From the NCBI GenBank assembly GCA_008638375.1, contig CM018032.1, positions 62,001-126,000 on the forward strand: DNA of 64,000 nt, in the 5' to 3' direction. A program made the position numbers and the translations under genes. The notes under the pieces were generated by a model, which worked only from the letters and a program-made list of their open reading frames with translations, was not told the DNA's origin and ran no database searches. Every line of letters starts with the position of its first letter. Position 1 is the first letter of the stretch. The DNA is from Nyssa sinensis (Eukaryota; Streptophyta; Magnoliopsida; Cornales; Nyssaceae). Shown piece by piece: positions 1 through 12,600 of this stretch.

Positions 1-651
1 GCCTTCAGCACCATATTATAAGCCTCATCAACAGTCCACAAAACCTGCAAGACAGTTTTTCAATGAATTGAAGGCTTGAGTCCATTCAAATAATGTGTCG
101 CTCTCTGTCCTTCTGTCTCAGCCATATTATTATGAACAAACAATCTATTAAAGTATGTCGTATAATCAAAAATTGAATGGCTATCTAGGTGCAATTCTAG
201 TATACCTGAAATAGGGACTGCTCATAATTTGGAGGGAGAAATCTATCCATCATGCTTCATCTTCCTCCAGGTTCAAACCAGTTACTTGCCTCACCGTTGT
301 CGGTTTCGCTGCAATTGATCCCACGAAACTGTTGCTTCAGCCTTCAACTTAAAAGCAACAAGCTTAACCATCTTATCCTCTGAAACCTCCATGTTTAGGA
401 ATCAGTCAGCCTCAAAAAGCCAGTCAAGGAAATCCTCGATGTTAAGATTTCCATTGAAGGCAGCAATGTCAGCCTTCATCCGATAATTCTCAAACTCTTA
501 GTTCCGTCTCGTAGGCCTACGGATCTCGTAGTCCTCATCAAAATTTGAATCGTCTCCATAAGCAGGTTGCCTTTGGGGACATCGATCTGGAACGAATCTA
601 TTAACATGCTGGCCTCCGACAATTTCTTCAATGCGGTTCCTGTCGACTTGG
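1..651 (-). pseudogene. Ty3/gypsy gag fragment, decayed
   Basis: Read on the minus strand, this stretch gives plant gypsy gag pieces: FNGNLNIEDFLDWLFEAD near 420-480 and [18 protein letters not shown] near 190-250. They are separated by stops and frameshifts. It continues without a break into the first composite repeat unit at 652, which carries the gypsy leader and LTR in the same orientation. The element runs off the left edge. Confidence 0.8.
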
Positions 652-3600
652 GGGGTCTCTATTGGCATTGATAGTAAGCCCCATAAGGATATCGCAGTTT
701 GGCTGATGCTTATGTTCTTCCATCGCTGCCCATAAAGCCTTCACCCACGACCAACATCAATGAGATTTGTATTTTCGACTTCGTCATTTGGTCCTCGCTC
801 TAGTACCAACTAACGTAGCACGAAAACATGAATAGAAATTGAGCATGTTGAATTCCTTAGAAACCAGGTAACATGGGGATTACTCAACCAACAAGATAAA
901 GCTCTCCAATTTCAAAATTGAAATATTATTGATAAACTATATAATAATGATTGAATACATCATATTTATAAAGCTAAGAGACCACTAATCTGAATAGGAT
1001 TCTACTAATTCCTATCTGCTAATTTCTATACTAAACCTCTTACAATTATGAAACTAAGAAATCTACAATAGAAAAATTTTAGAATAATACAAATTTGAGC
1101 TTTTTAGAAAATTAGAAACTAGATGTAATAAGAAAAAGATAGCCGCAAATGGAAACCCATTCCAAATTTACTAGACAAAGTAATTGCAAATCTAAAACAT
1201 ACTATAAATGGTACAAAAAGTCTAACTGAAGGCTTAAACGAAGGAATTTAGCCAAAATCCAGCTTAGGTCGTGGGGAGAGTTGATAGGTGTTGTCTGTCT
1301 TCTCGTTTTGAGTCAAAGTAGGGACTTAATTCCCAAAACCGTGACCGACCAATTCTATGACTACTAGTACTTTTGCTTGGAATGGGAATTGGAATACTCC
1401 CATTGCTCCACAAAGGCTTCAAAAACTTGTTCTACATCATTAATATAGAAGTTGGTTACATGTAAAAAATAATTAATATACTCCTAGAATATTAATAAGG
1501 GTATTTTTGTATTTTTCAATATTTCAATAATATAGATACATTTTTGATAGGCACATGGAAGGTGTAGGGAGTGTAAATATTACATTCCACCCTTTCACAT
1601 AAATTTATTTTCCCTCTTTTCCCTTTTTTTCTTTTCTTCTCTATCATAAACCCTAAATTACACAAACTACACAACTTAACTTGGTATCAAAACTTCGATC
1701 AAGGCCTGGACTTCTTCAAAAACATTGTAGAATACATCAAGGAGTCAGAGAGACCTAACGCAACATTGACATCAACATCCGTACAATGAAGTCATGTTGA
1801 TGTTAACATGACATCAGCCTTTTTTGAAAACTGGTGGTGGTGGTTGGATCGTCTATCCGAGTTGAGATTTATGGTGATTTTTCTAAAATTTTTTCTTAGG
1901 GGTCTCTATTGGCATTGATAGTAGGCCCCATAAGGATCTCGCACTTTGGTCTGTTGCTTATGTTCTTCCATCGCTACCCATATAGCCTTCACCCCACAAC
2001 CAACATCAATGGGATTTGTATTCTTGACTCCGTCGTTTGCTCCTCACTCTAGTACCAACTGACCTAGCACGAAAACATGAATAGAAATTGAGCACGTCGA
2101 ATTTCTTGGAAACCAGGTAACATGGGAATTACTCAACCAACAAGAGAAAACTCTCCGATTTCAAAATTGAAATATTATTGATAAACTGTAAAATAATGAC
2201 TAAATACATCATATTTATAAAGCTAAGAGACTACTAATCTGAATAGAATTCTGCTAATTCTTATACTAAACAACTTAAAATTAGGAAACTAAGAAATATA
2301 CAAAATAGAAAATTTTTAGAATAATACAAATTTGGGCTTTTTGGAAAATTAGAAACCAGATATGATAAGAAAAAGATAGGCGCAAATGGAACCCCATTCC
2401 AAATTTACTAGACAAAGTAATTGCAAATCTAAACCATACTATAAATGGTATAAAAAGTCTAATTGAAGTTCTAAACGAAGGAATTTGGCCAAAATCCATC
2501 TTAAGCCGTGGGGAGAGTCAATAGGTGTTGTCTGTCTCGCCATTTTGAGTCAAAGTAGGATCTTAATTCCCAAACCGTGACCGACCAATTCTATGTCTAC
2601 TAGTACTTTTGCTTGGAATGAGAATTGGAATACTCCCATTGCTATCTACATCATTAATATAGAAGTTGGTTACATATAAAAAATATAATTAATACTCTTA
2701 GAATATTAATAAGGGTATTTTGCAATATTTCAATAATATAGATACATTTTTTATAGGTGCATGGAAGGTGTAGGAATGTAAATATTACATTCCACCCTTT
2801 TACATAATTTTCTTTTCTCTCTTTTCCCTTTTTTCCTTTTCTTCTTCTCTATCATAAACCCTAAATTACACAAACTACACAACTTAACTTGGTATCAAAA
2901 CTTCGATCAAAGCCTAGACTTCTTCAAAAACATTGTAGAATACATCAAGGAGTCAAAGAGACCTAATGCAACGTTGACATCAGCATCGGTACGGTGAAGT
3001 CATGTTAATGTCAACATGACATCAGCCTTTTATGACAACTGGTGGTGGTGGCTGGATCGTCTATCTGAGCTGAGATTTATGGTGGTTTTTCTGAAATTTT
3101 TTCTTAGGGGTCACTATTGGCATTGACAGTAAGCCCCACAAGGATCTCGCAGTTTGGCCTACTGCTTCTATTATTCCATCGCTGTCCATAAAGCCTTCTC
3201 CCCACGACCAACATCAATGAGATTTGTATTCTCGACTCTATCGTTTGCTCCTCGCTCTGGTACCAACTGATGCAGCACGAAAACTTGAATAGAAATTGAG
3301 CATGTTGAATTCCTTAGAAACCAAGTAGCACGGGGATCACTCAACCAACAAGTGAAACTCTCTAATTTCAAAATTGAAATATTATTGATAAATAATGATT
3401 GAATACATCATATTTATAAAGCTAAGAGACTAATAATCTGAATAGGATTCTACTAATTCCTATACCAAACCTCTTACAATTAGGAAACTAAGAAATCTAC
3501 AAAATAGAAAATTTTCAGAATAATACAAATTTGGGCTTTTTGGAAAATTAGAAACTAGATGTGATAAGAAAAAGATAGCCGCAAATGGAACCCATTCCAA

Positions 3601-4322
3601 ATTTATTAACAAAGTAATTGCAAATCTAAAACATACCATAAATGGTATAAAAAGTCTAATTGAAGGCCTACTAAACGAAGGAATTTGGCCAAAATCCAGC
3701 TTAAGCCGTGGGAAGAGTCAATAGGTGTTGTCTGTCTCACTGTTTTGAGTCAAAGTAGGGTCTTAATTCCCAAAACCGTGACCAACCAATTCTACGTCTA
3801 CTAGTTCTTTAGCTTGGAATGGGAATTGGAATACTCCCATTGCTCCACAAAGGCTTCAGCAACTTGTTCTACATCATTAATATAGAAGTTGGTTACATGT
3901 AAAAAATATAATTAATATACTATTAATAAGGGTGTTTTTGTACTTTTCAGTATTTCAATAATATAGATACATTTTTGATAGGTACATGGAAGGTCTAGGA
4001 ATATTATATTCCACCCTTTTACATAAATTTCTTCTCTCTTTTCCCTTTTTTCTTTTCTTCTTCTCTATCATAAACCCTAAATTACACAAACTACACAACT
4101 TAACTAGGTATCACAACTTCGATCAAGGCCTGGACTTCTTCAGAAACATTGTTGAATACATCAAGGAGTCAGAGAGACCTAATGCAGCACTGACATCAGC
4201 ATCCGTACAGTGAATTCATGTTGATGTCAACATGACATCAGACTTTTCTAACAACAAGTGGTGGTGGTGGTTGGATCGTCTACCTGAGTTGAGATTTATG
4301 GTGATTTTTCTGAAATTTTTTC
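652..4322. repeat. Three tandem ~1.2-kb composite gypsy/copia LTR units
   Basis: Units are 652-1898, 1899-3106 and 3107-4322 (1247, 1208 and about 1216 bp). Each starts at GGGGTCTCTATTGGCATTGA or a close variant. Each holds, in order, a minus-strand gypsy leader with primer-binding-like TGGTACTAGAGCG, a minus-strand gypsy LTR with a TATA-like TTTATAAAT, then a plus-strand copia LTR, its primer-binding site (TTGGTATCA) and a short leader. Copies differ by scattered substitutions and small indels. The third copy joins the copia internal region. Confidence 0.85.
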
Positions 4323-5381
4323 AAGCCATCAAGTAGTTTGTCCATTTTTCAATTTTTTTTCCTGGAAAAATGGACTACTTTTCGATGTGTTGGATCAGAT
4401 ATTTTCTACAGTTTTTGTTGCTTGTGATTTACTCTAAAGTGTGCGCCTACTCCTAGGCCTAGGGGAGGGTGTTGATTGAAGGCCCATGGCTGTTTGTGTT
4501 GGTTTCAATCAAAAAGTGTGAAGAATAGTGGTCGTTGGGTTTTTTTTGGTTGTGTGGTACTGTTTTGGTTCTTGTTTGGTAGATTTTGGCTACAGTATTT
4601 GGTGCATGGCCATTGTTTTAATTCGTGGTTGGTGATTTGGCTACTTTTCAATCAATTTTGGTGTTCCTTTTCCAGTTCTTTGTTTTATGGTTACTGTTCG
4701 GCATTTTGACTACTATTTTGTTGCACTTGAAATCAACTTTGGGGGTTTCCATATTATTTAAATGTCTTATATTGGTTCGGGTTCCATTGGTGGTGACAGA
4801 AAAAATGCAAGTCATACAGCAATGGGTTTTTAAAAATTCAATAGCCATGTCATAGCTTCTTAATTCCATGAAACCACATACTAGTCGTTGTTACTTGTTT
4901 TTTGATATGGCCTATGCTATATGGACAGTTGTTGTGCAGACATACTTGCATGTTGACAGTGATGCCTAGATCTATAAACTTTGAAAGAAAATTCATGAAA
5001 CCAAGCAACGGGATATGATCATTGCAGAGTATTATGCTGAACTTAATAATTTGTGGTAGGAGAGCATCAGGACTTTCCAGCTGACTGTGCAAGTGATAGT
5101 GTTAAATTTCAGAGATTGATAGAGAAGCAATGTGTATATGATTTCCTTGTCGGACTAAATCTCTGAGTATGATCAAACCGTATTCAGGTTCTTGGTCATG
5201 ATCCTTTTCCTACTCTTCAACAAGCTTATGCTCGTGTTCAACACGAAGAGATTAGGAGTGTTATGCTTTATACATTCACTCACGATAGATCTGCTTTGGC
5301 AGCTACTCTTTGACAAGACCCCATATCCACACCATCTCAAGTGGACAACAGAAATAAGAATTCTGAGAAAGATCAACTGAA

Positions 5382-5440
5382 ATATGATTATTGTGACAAA
5401 ATAAAGCATACTAGGGATTACTGTTGGAGGATTCATGGTT
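5382..5440 (+). pseudogene. copia gag zinc knuckle remnant
   Basis: YDYCDKIKHTRDYCWRIHG fits the copia gag nucleocapsid pattern (spaced cysteines and histidine ending CWxxHG). The flanking frame has stops, so only the motif survives. Confidence 0.6.
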
Positions 5441-5745
5441 GACCAATTCACAGGTGTGGTGGCAATTGACCAGGGCCTGTGAAGTCTCATGCTCACATGG
5501 CTGGGATTTGAGAGTTTGTGCCTCATTCTAGTAACACAGAGGGTGCTGGTCTTTCTAAGGTAGAACTTCATACTCTTAGGCAATTGATGGCTGGCATGAA
5601 CATTTCTTCTTCGGCCTCTGTTTCTACTTCCTCTAATTTTGCTCATACAGGCATCTTTGCAAGCACCTTTAGCTCAATCTCTTCCTCCCATCCTAGATTA
5701 TTAACTCTGCCGTCACTGATCACATGATAGATTCTTCGAATTTTT

Positions 5746-6801
5746 TTGTCTTCCTACTCAACATGTTTTGGTAAGGATAAAGTTAAACTAGCAAATGGCT
5801 CTTTATCTTCTATTTCAGAAAAAGGTTCCACTCATTGTTCTTCGTCTTTGTTACTTTCCTCAATCCTCCATGTTCCAAATTTTTCTACAAATGTTTTATC
5901 TCTTAGTTTCTTTATAAAATCTTTAAATTGTTTGGTAACGTTGTTCCCTACTCATTGTATTTTTCGGTACTTGGAAATGGAAAAAACAATTGCCAGTGGT
6001 AGGGTAAACGGTGGGTTGTTTCTACTGGAAGCTGCATCTTCTTCTTTTGTTCCAGTAGATTCGTTTGCCAAGGCTCTTCAAGCAGATAATACTCACGGGC
6101 TTCAAGAACTACATCGATGGCACAATCGTTTGGGTCACCCCTCTTTTGGTGTTTTAGGGAAGCCCTTTCCTTTGTTAATTAGGCAGTTTGTTTGTGATGC
6201 TTCTGAGTTTGCCAAGTACAAATGAAATTCTTATCCTAATATTAATAAGAAAAGCACTACTTCATTTATGGTTATTCATTCTGATGTGTGGGGACCAACT
6301 CAAATTGTAACTTTATATGGTTATCACTCGTTGGTCACTTTTATTGATTGTTTCTTCCGTGTTACTCGGATTTATTTATTGTACTATAAAAATGAAGTCT
6401 TCTATTGTTTTCATGTTTTTCATAAGATGATGAACACTAAGTTTAATGCAAACACTGGTGTCCCTCGAAGTGATAATGGAACAAAATATGCCAATAGAAA
6501 ATTTCATGTTGATCATGGGATTATTCACCAAACAACTTGTGTGAATACTCCTATGCAGAATGGTGTTGCTGAGCATAAGAATAAGCATCTCCTTTAAGTT
6601 GCTCATTCTTTAATGTTCATTATGAATGTTCCAATGTCATTTTGGGATGATGCTATTCTTACAGTTACAGCAACTTATCTCATTTACCGGATGCCTTTGG
6701 CAACGTTACACTCTAAAATCCCACTAGAGTTTCTTCAAGGCACTTCTTTGGCTCATATTCTTCATCCTCGTGTTTTTTGGTTGTGTATGCTTTGTCCATG
6801 A
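5746..6801 (+). pseudogene. copia protease-end and integrase remnant
   Basis: Open pieces at 5746-6225, 6268-6597 and 6613-6801 carry the GAG-pre-integrase motif (LHRWHNRLGHPSFGVL) and integrase core (VIHSDVWGPTQI, RSDNGTKYANRKF, then NTPMQNGVAEHKNKHLL). Stops at 6223, 6596 and about 6799 break the frame. A further frame at 6770-7003 continues the C-terminal part. Confidence 0.8.
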
Positions 6802-7312
6802 CCATCACCCGTCAAGAGGCAAACTCAATCCAAAGGCTATTTATTGTGTCTTTGTTGGTTACTTTGATATTCAAAAGGGTTACAAGGGTTATCATCTTTC
6901 ATCCAAGAAAACCCTTACAACTATACATATGACGTTTCATAAATTGATACCTTTTTTTCCTTCTCCATCTCTTCGGGGGGAGAAATGCAGTGTTCAAGAA
7001 TAGGAAGAGATGGAGATGGAGTTTCTATGTCCAACTGTCCCTCTCAGTTCTCCTATTCATCACTCGAAGGAAGAAGGTATTTCCATTCGGGGGGGCAGAT
7101 TGCTTGTGATATTGAGAAGAAGTGAGTTACTTGTGGTCAATTGGATAGGGAAGATTTGAAGAAATATACTCGAACTTGACAACATACCAAAAGCGAAGAG
7201 CATTTCATCACTAATATGCCCCCAAGTCAGTAGCAGTCTCACTCTCTAGCTTCAACCTATTATCCTATGTCACCCTCGTCAAATAGTAAATCTCATGTTA
7301 CACTGGCTAGTG

Positions 7313-7363
7313 TTGATAGTCCTACTATTTTTTTTTTGATAAGTAATTGATAGTCCTACTATT
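7313..7363 (-). mobile_element. Extremely short LINE 3'-end insertion with 17-bp TSD
   Basis: TTGATAGTCCTACTATT occurs at 7313-7329 and again at 7347-7363. Between the copies is only a T run followed by GATAAGTAA, which on the minus strand reads TTACTTATC then poly(A), the end of plant LINEs. It fits a severely 5'-truncated LINE insertion into the copia element. Confidence 0.7.
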
Positions 7364-7529
7364 GATGATATTGATATTCTCATTGTCATTAGGAAAGGAG
7401 TCAGGTCTTGTACTCAGCATTCTATTTCTAATTTGTTTCTTATGACTCTTTTATCTCTTGCCTATCGTGCTTTTGTGTCTTCGTTGTCTTTTGTGTCCCT
7501 TCCACGGGGGTGGAAAGATGTGCTTGCAA

Positions 7530-8830
7530 ATCCTAAGTGGAAAGAGGCAATGAAGGAAGAAATGAAAGCTCTAAAGAAAAATAAGACTTAGGAATTGGTG
7601 TCACTTCCAATTGGGAAAAAAAAAAGTAGGTTGCAAATGGGTGTACACAATCAAGCAAAAGGCCGATGGGACAATCAATATGTATAAAGTAACACTAATG
7701 GTGAAAGGATTTACTGAAAACTTATGGCATCGATTATTAGGAGATATTTGCACCCATGGAAAAAATGAACTATAATCGAACTCTTTTATCCTATACAGCT
7801 AATATGGGGTTGATGTTGCATTAGTTAGATGTTAAAAATGCATTTCTTCACTGAGATCTTGACGAGGAGGTTTATATGGAGATACCTCCAAGTTTTTCTT
7901 CCCAAGCCACAAAAGGGGAGGTATGTAGGTTAAAAAAGGCTTTGTAAGGGTTTAAATAGTCACCAAGAGCCCGGTTTGGCAGATTCCATGAGGCCATGAC
8001 AGAGTTCGATACAAAGAAAGTAATGCAAATCATACTTTGTTTATTAAAAGGGATAGTAAGATTGCAATCCTTATTGTATATGTTGATGACATAGTTGTGA
8101 CTGGAAATGATACAGATGAAGTGAGTAGATTAAAGGCCCATTTGACCAAGGTTTTTGAGATGAAGGATCTAGGAAATCTTTGATATTTTCTTGGAGTTGA
8201 GATTGCTAGATCAAATAGAGGTTTTTAATCTCCCAAAAAAAAAAAAAATTTCTAGACTTGCTCAAAGAGACTGGAGTGCTAGGATGCAAACCATCAAAGT
8301 CACCCATTGAGGCCAATCATCATCTTAAGAGTGGAGATGGTGTTCAAGTTGACAAAGGAGATATCAAAGACTTGAGGGAAGACTAATATATCAAGCACAT
8401 ACTCAACCAGATAGCCTATTATGTGAGTGTCGATCAATTCATTCACGATCCTTGTACTCCCCATTTAGACACATTTTATCAGATTCTAAGGTATTTGAAT
8501 CGGATCCCGGTAAAGGAATTTTATTTTCAAATCATGGTCATTTGGAACTTGAAGCCTTACAAATGCAGATTGGGCAGGTTCTACTGAGGATAGACAATTT
8601 ACCTTGTACTCTCATGGGTGGAAATCTGGTTACTTGGCGGAGTAAAAAACAATTGGTGGTTGGGAGATCTAGTGCTAAAGATGAGTACAGAGCCATAGCA
8701 CATGGGGTATGTGAGCTTGTTTGGCTACGGACATTGATGAGAGATCTTAGGTTTGGTAATAACAGAGGTATGAAATTATATTGTGATAACAAGTCAGCTA
8801 TTAATATTGCACATAATTCAGTTTAGCATG
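7530..8830 (+). pseudogene. copia reverse transcriptase and RNase H remnant
   Basis: The catalytic YVDDIVVTGND box is near 8079-8110, EMKDLGN near 8158, and the RNase H segment at about 8630-8826 has SKKQLVVGRSSAKDEYRAIA and YCDNKSAINIAHN. The reverse transcriptase part has several stops and frame changes. A 14-base A run at 8235-8248 also disrupts it. Confidence 0.82.
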
Positions 8831-9023
8831 ATTGGACAAAACACACAGATTGACAGACTTCATCAAGGAGACGCTAAATGAAGGCTTTAATCTATAGCGC
8901 CCTTTGTAAAATCGGTGAATAAGTTAGCTTATGTGTTTACCAAGGAGCTTAATAGTCGAGTCTTTCATCCAATTGTATGCAAGTTGGGCCTGAGAGATGT
9001 ATATACTTCAACTTGAAAGGGAG

Positions 9024-9185
9024 TGTTAGAATATTAATAACGGTATTTTTGTATTTTGCAGTTTTCCACAACATAGATACATTGAAGGTGTAGGAATGTA
9101 AATAATACAATCCACCCTCCTACGTAAATCTTCTCTCTTTTCCCTTCTTTTTTTTCTTCTTCTTCTCTATCTTAACTTGTACAAA
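9024..9185 (+). repeat. copia 3' LTR
   Basis: It begins TGTTAGAATATTAATAACGG and is clearly related to the LTR copies at about 1481-1678, 2697-2880 and 3916-4105. The right boundary is approximate because the sequences diverge after the CT-rich stretch near 9130-9170. Confidence 0.7.
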
Positions 9186-9441
9186 CATCCCTTTTCCACT
9201 TATGTTTACCCCAGCCTCAGATTATGATAAAACGGGAGCTCAAAATTCAAAAATTACACATGTAGTAGTAACTTTGGAAAGGTAGAAATTTATTATACTA
9301 GGAATTCCAAGCACTGCATTATTTTAGTGAGGATATGGTCAGGATTTTGAATTAAGCCTACAAAATTTCCCTGCCAAAACATTAAAAAATAGACATAAAA
9401 AAGTAACCAGTACAATTCCTAGCAGATAAAGGATTGAGTAC
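9186..9441. other. Intron sequence left of exon 19, no gene seen
   Basis: AT-rich sequence with no recognisable coding block. The donor of exon 19 is at 9441. No continuation of RNase IIIa is present here. Confidence 0.6.
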
Positions 9442-9651
9442 CTGTAAATTGTGATCGGTTCCCAATTTATGTAGGGTTGAGTTACAAACAGCCCATGAGC
9501 GCCTTGCAGATAATTGTCCTTCATGTTTCTTGGGATACTTAAGAAAGAGATGGCAGCTAACTGCATACTTTAAAACTGAATCTCCGAACAACTCCAAACG
9601 CTCCATGGAAAAGCTTTCATTACATCTAAGAGTTGTGATTGCTTCCAGAAT
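9442..9651 (-). CDS. DCL3: DCL3 exon 19, RNase IIIa signature; last exon seen
   Basis: Seventy codons, [10 protein letters not shown] onward to [21 protein letters not shown] is the RNase III catalytic signature with the metal-binding acidic residues. Acceptor TGATCAG, donor CAG|GTACTC. The next expected block (the rest of RNase IIIa, then RNase IIIb) is absent from 1-9441. Confidence 0.95.
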
Positions 9652-12600
9652 CTGATCATAAAAGAGAGTAATTAGATTAAGAATAGTGAAAAGTTAATCA
9701 TTAGAATATAGATGCAATCAAGTTGAAATTTTCAACCAATAGAAATACAGACCAATGAGCTAGATATATGAAAGTTGCCAGAATGGCAAGTAATCTCTTC
9801 TCTAAGCTGGCTGGCAAAAATCAGCGACTCCAGTCGATGCATCAAGGATGGCAGCAAGTAAAATGATCTTAAAACATCTATAGGTACATCAACACTGACA
9901 AGAAGTTCTGGTGGCATATGAACATGTTGTTGTGATTTTTCAATACCCATTTTGTCACCAACTCGCAATTTCTTTCCAGATAAAGCACCTAACAGTTAAA
10001 AAGAATAAATAAGAAAACGACAAAAAAATACACAAAATATGACTCTATAGAAAATTTACAATTGTATTAAAGTAGCTTAAGAAAAAGAGAATGAAAAAAA
10101 TCCAGTCAAATTACAATGCAAACTTGATTAACTTGTATCATTCTGTTCAGTACTTCAACAGGATAATATGCATTCCTGAGACATTTAACAGTGTTTTTAG
10201 TAGGCAATATTCAATGTTGTTAAACCATTGTTTACAATGTTTTGATTTGGGTTCAGAACTAAAGTATGTTGAACAGTGTGAGTGAGAGGATTTACTAGCT
10301 TTTGGAATTTCAAGAGGAATTTTATTACTACGAGTTAGAAGTAGGAGACAACAGATATGATATGTAAAAATTCTTTCAGAGATAGATTTTAGGACAACAA
10401 TGGAGCAATGTTTAAATGCATTGGCCTATTAGCTAAGAAGCACAGACACTGACACAGTACACGGATACGACATGACACGGACACGTGGACACGACGTTTC
10501 TAAAAAAGTAGGTCACGGATGCATTAGGGAGACGTTAAAAATATATGCATATATTTTTGTATTTCTATATAAAAAAAAAACTAACATTATTTCAATTAAA
10601 ATTAACATAAAAAACACAAATCACAAAAATATTATTAACTTAATAAAATAACAGAGCCATTAAATAAAAATTTAAGAACTTCATTTAATTAACAACATCC
10701 ATAATTCAAGTTCCAAAACAAATTCACTAACTACAACATAGAACATATATATGTATATATATATATATATAAACAAAAAAACATACGAGGCGAGGAGAAA
10801 AGGAGGGAAAATCCACCAGAAAAAAAAAGAAAAGAAAATGTGCCCAAAATGTGTATTAACACGTCTTAACTTGTACATAACGTGTGTTCGAAATTCGGGA
10901 AAAAAAAATTGGACACTCTCTTTTCGTATGTCCAACACGTGTCCGAAAGTGTCAGTATCCGACACGGACACGTGAGTCAAAATAAAGTATTCGTACTTCA
11001 TAGCCTATTAGCATGGACCTCATGTTAACCTTGTAAATAACATGGACCGTTGCCCCCCCCCCCCCCCTTAAATAAATAAATAAATTCCTCCATTTTAAAC
11101 AAGACTCCCAACATGGATTGATTATCATCCTTACTTCGCCAACATCTACCTAAAATTTTCCAGCACTACCACCTACAAGTCTACCCTATGCAAAAAAGTT
11201 ATTAGCAAGAAACCATAGTTAATGAGCTACGACTAAATAGATTTACCAACTGATGGGACCCTGAAAGCAACCTTATGATATGGGACCAGAATAGTAATGG
11301 TGGAACATGTGTAACGTCCCATAAAATGTTGATGTTTGATAAATAGTTAAGATTGAAAATGATGTGTTATCATGTTAATAGTTTTGACTAATAATAATAC
11401 CATGACCTTGAAAGTCATAGGGAGACCTCTTATATGTATTTAAGACTAAACATCATATTTTGGAAGTGTTGGAATACACTTTGTATCGGTAAAATCGCCC
11501 ATGAGTACAATTAGCTTGATCTTGGCATTTTCTCGATAAGGAGCCTACACAACTGTCTACTTTAGAAGGTTATATCTTTCAAATCTCTTGGATTTAATTA
11601 GTGAGGCCTACATAGAGTTAAACCTCTATGTCTTGGCTTTAAAATGATATATATATAGCCTTGTTTAAATTCCATATGAGTGAGTTATGATAATTTTGCC
11701 AAAAGTGTACGGAAACTTACCACAATGGACTGTTTGAGCTATAACTTGAGTTATAGGAAAAAATTTTGAGTGCTTCCAAAGGCATATGAAACTAGACTTA
11801 ATGTAGAACAATCCTATAAAATTTCACCAAAGGGTTTATGAGATATTAAGGTTTGAAGTTTGGTGAATTGTGCAGTAAAAGTTGAAAGTTGAACAGAACA
11901 ATTGAGTTTGTTCAAACGAACTTTCCAGAATGTTTTCGTGCGATGTTCGTTTGATAATTCATTCCAACGAATAGGGCTTCGCTCGAACGAGGCCCAATTC
12001 GTTCGAACAAATTGCGGGAACCCCGAAGTCACTTTTTCTCCTTTTATTAGAGGACAAAACCCTTTTTTCCCAAATTTCTCTTCCTCTTTCCCTCTCTCCC
12101 TCCCCTTTTCCTTATGTTTCTCATTCTATTAGATTGAGAGGTAGAATGATGGAAAGAAATTAGGGCTTTAGTTGAATTCTACACCACAAGGGGAGCAAGG
12201 TGATGGTTGAAAAAGGAGATTTGGTGAAGAATTGAAAGAGATACACAAGCTAGAGTTTATATCAACGTAATTTTAAGGTAGGGAGTCTAACATTGGGTTG
12301 AGAAAATAATGCTTAGGGCATTATGGTGAATTTTACATATGTACATATAATGGTTGTTGCATTTTAATGCCTTGTACATGTTTCATACCAAGGGAAATCA
12401 ATCATAGCATGATTATATTATATGTTTCTCTTCATAATCTCTCTCTACATGTTATTTTGTCTATTCGATCTGAATTTGGTGCTTAGATTTGGTCATTTGA
12501 AGTGTTCACTATATATTCTTGAGATTGAGACATGATTTATATTATTGCTTGTAAGGTGTTAGACACAATGCTTGTGTGAGGGATTTAAAATGATCTTAAC

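Larger units (their letters stand above)
3107..9185 (+). mobile_element. Ty1/copia retrotransposon, decayed, with a 3' LTR
   Basis: The 5' LTR lies in the third composite unit (about 3916-4105) with a primer-binding-like TAGGTATCA after it. The internal region runs about 4110-9023, and the 3' LTR begins at 9024 (TGTTAGAATATTAATAA) just after a purine tract ACTTGAAAGGGAG. The order integrase, reverse transcriptase, RNase H is that of copia. Every coding block is broken by stops or frame changes, so it is not autonomous. It sits in DCL3 intron 19 (or beyond the gene) in the opposite orientation. Confidence 0.85.

Noticed and set aside
3171..3371. 66-codon minus-strand ORF
   Set aside because: It is the gypsy leader in repeat unit 3; it does not stay open in the other two units.
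4476..5092. Small ORFs of both strands before the copia gag
   Set aside because: No family resemblance; they lie in the decayed leader and gag region.
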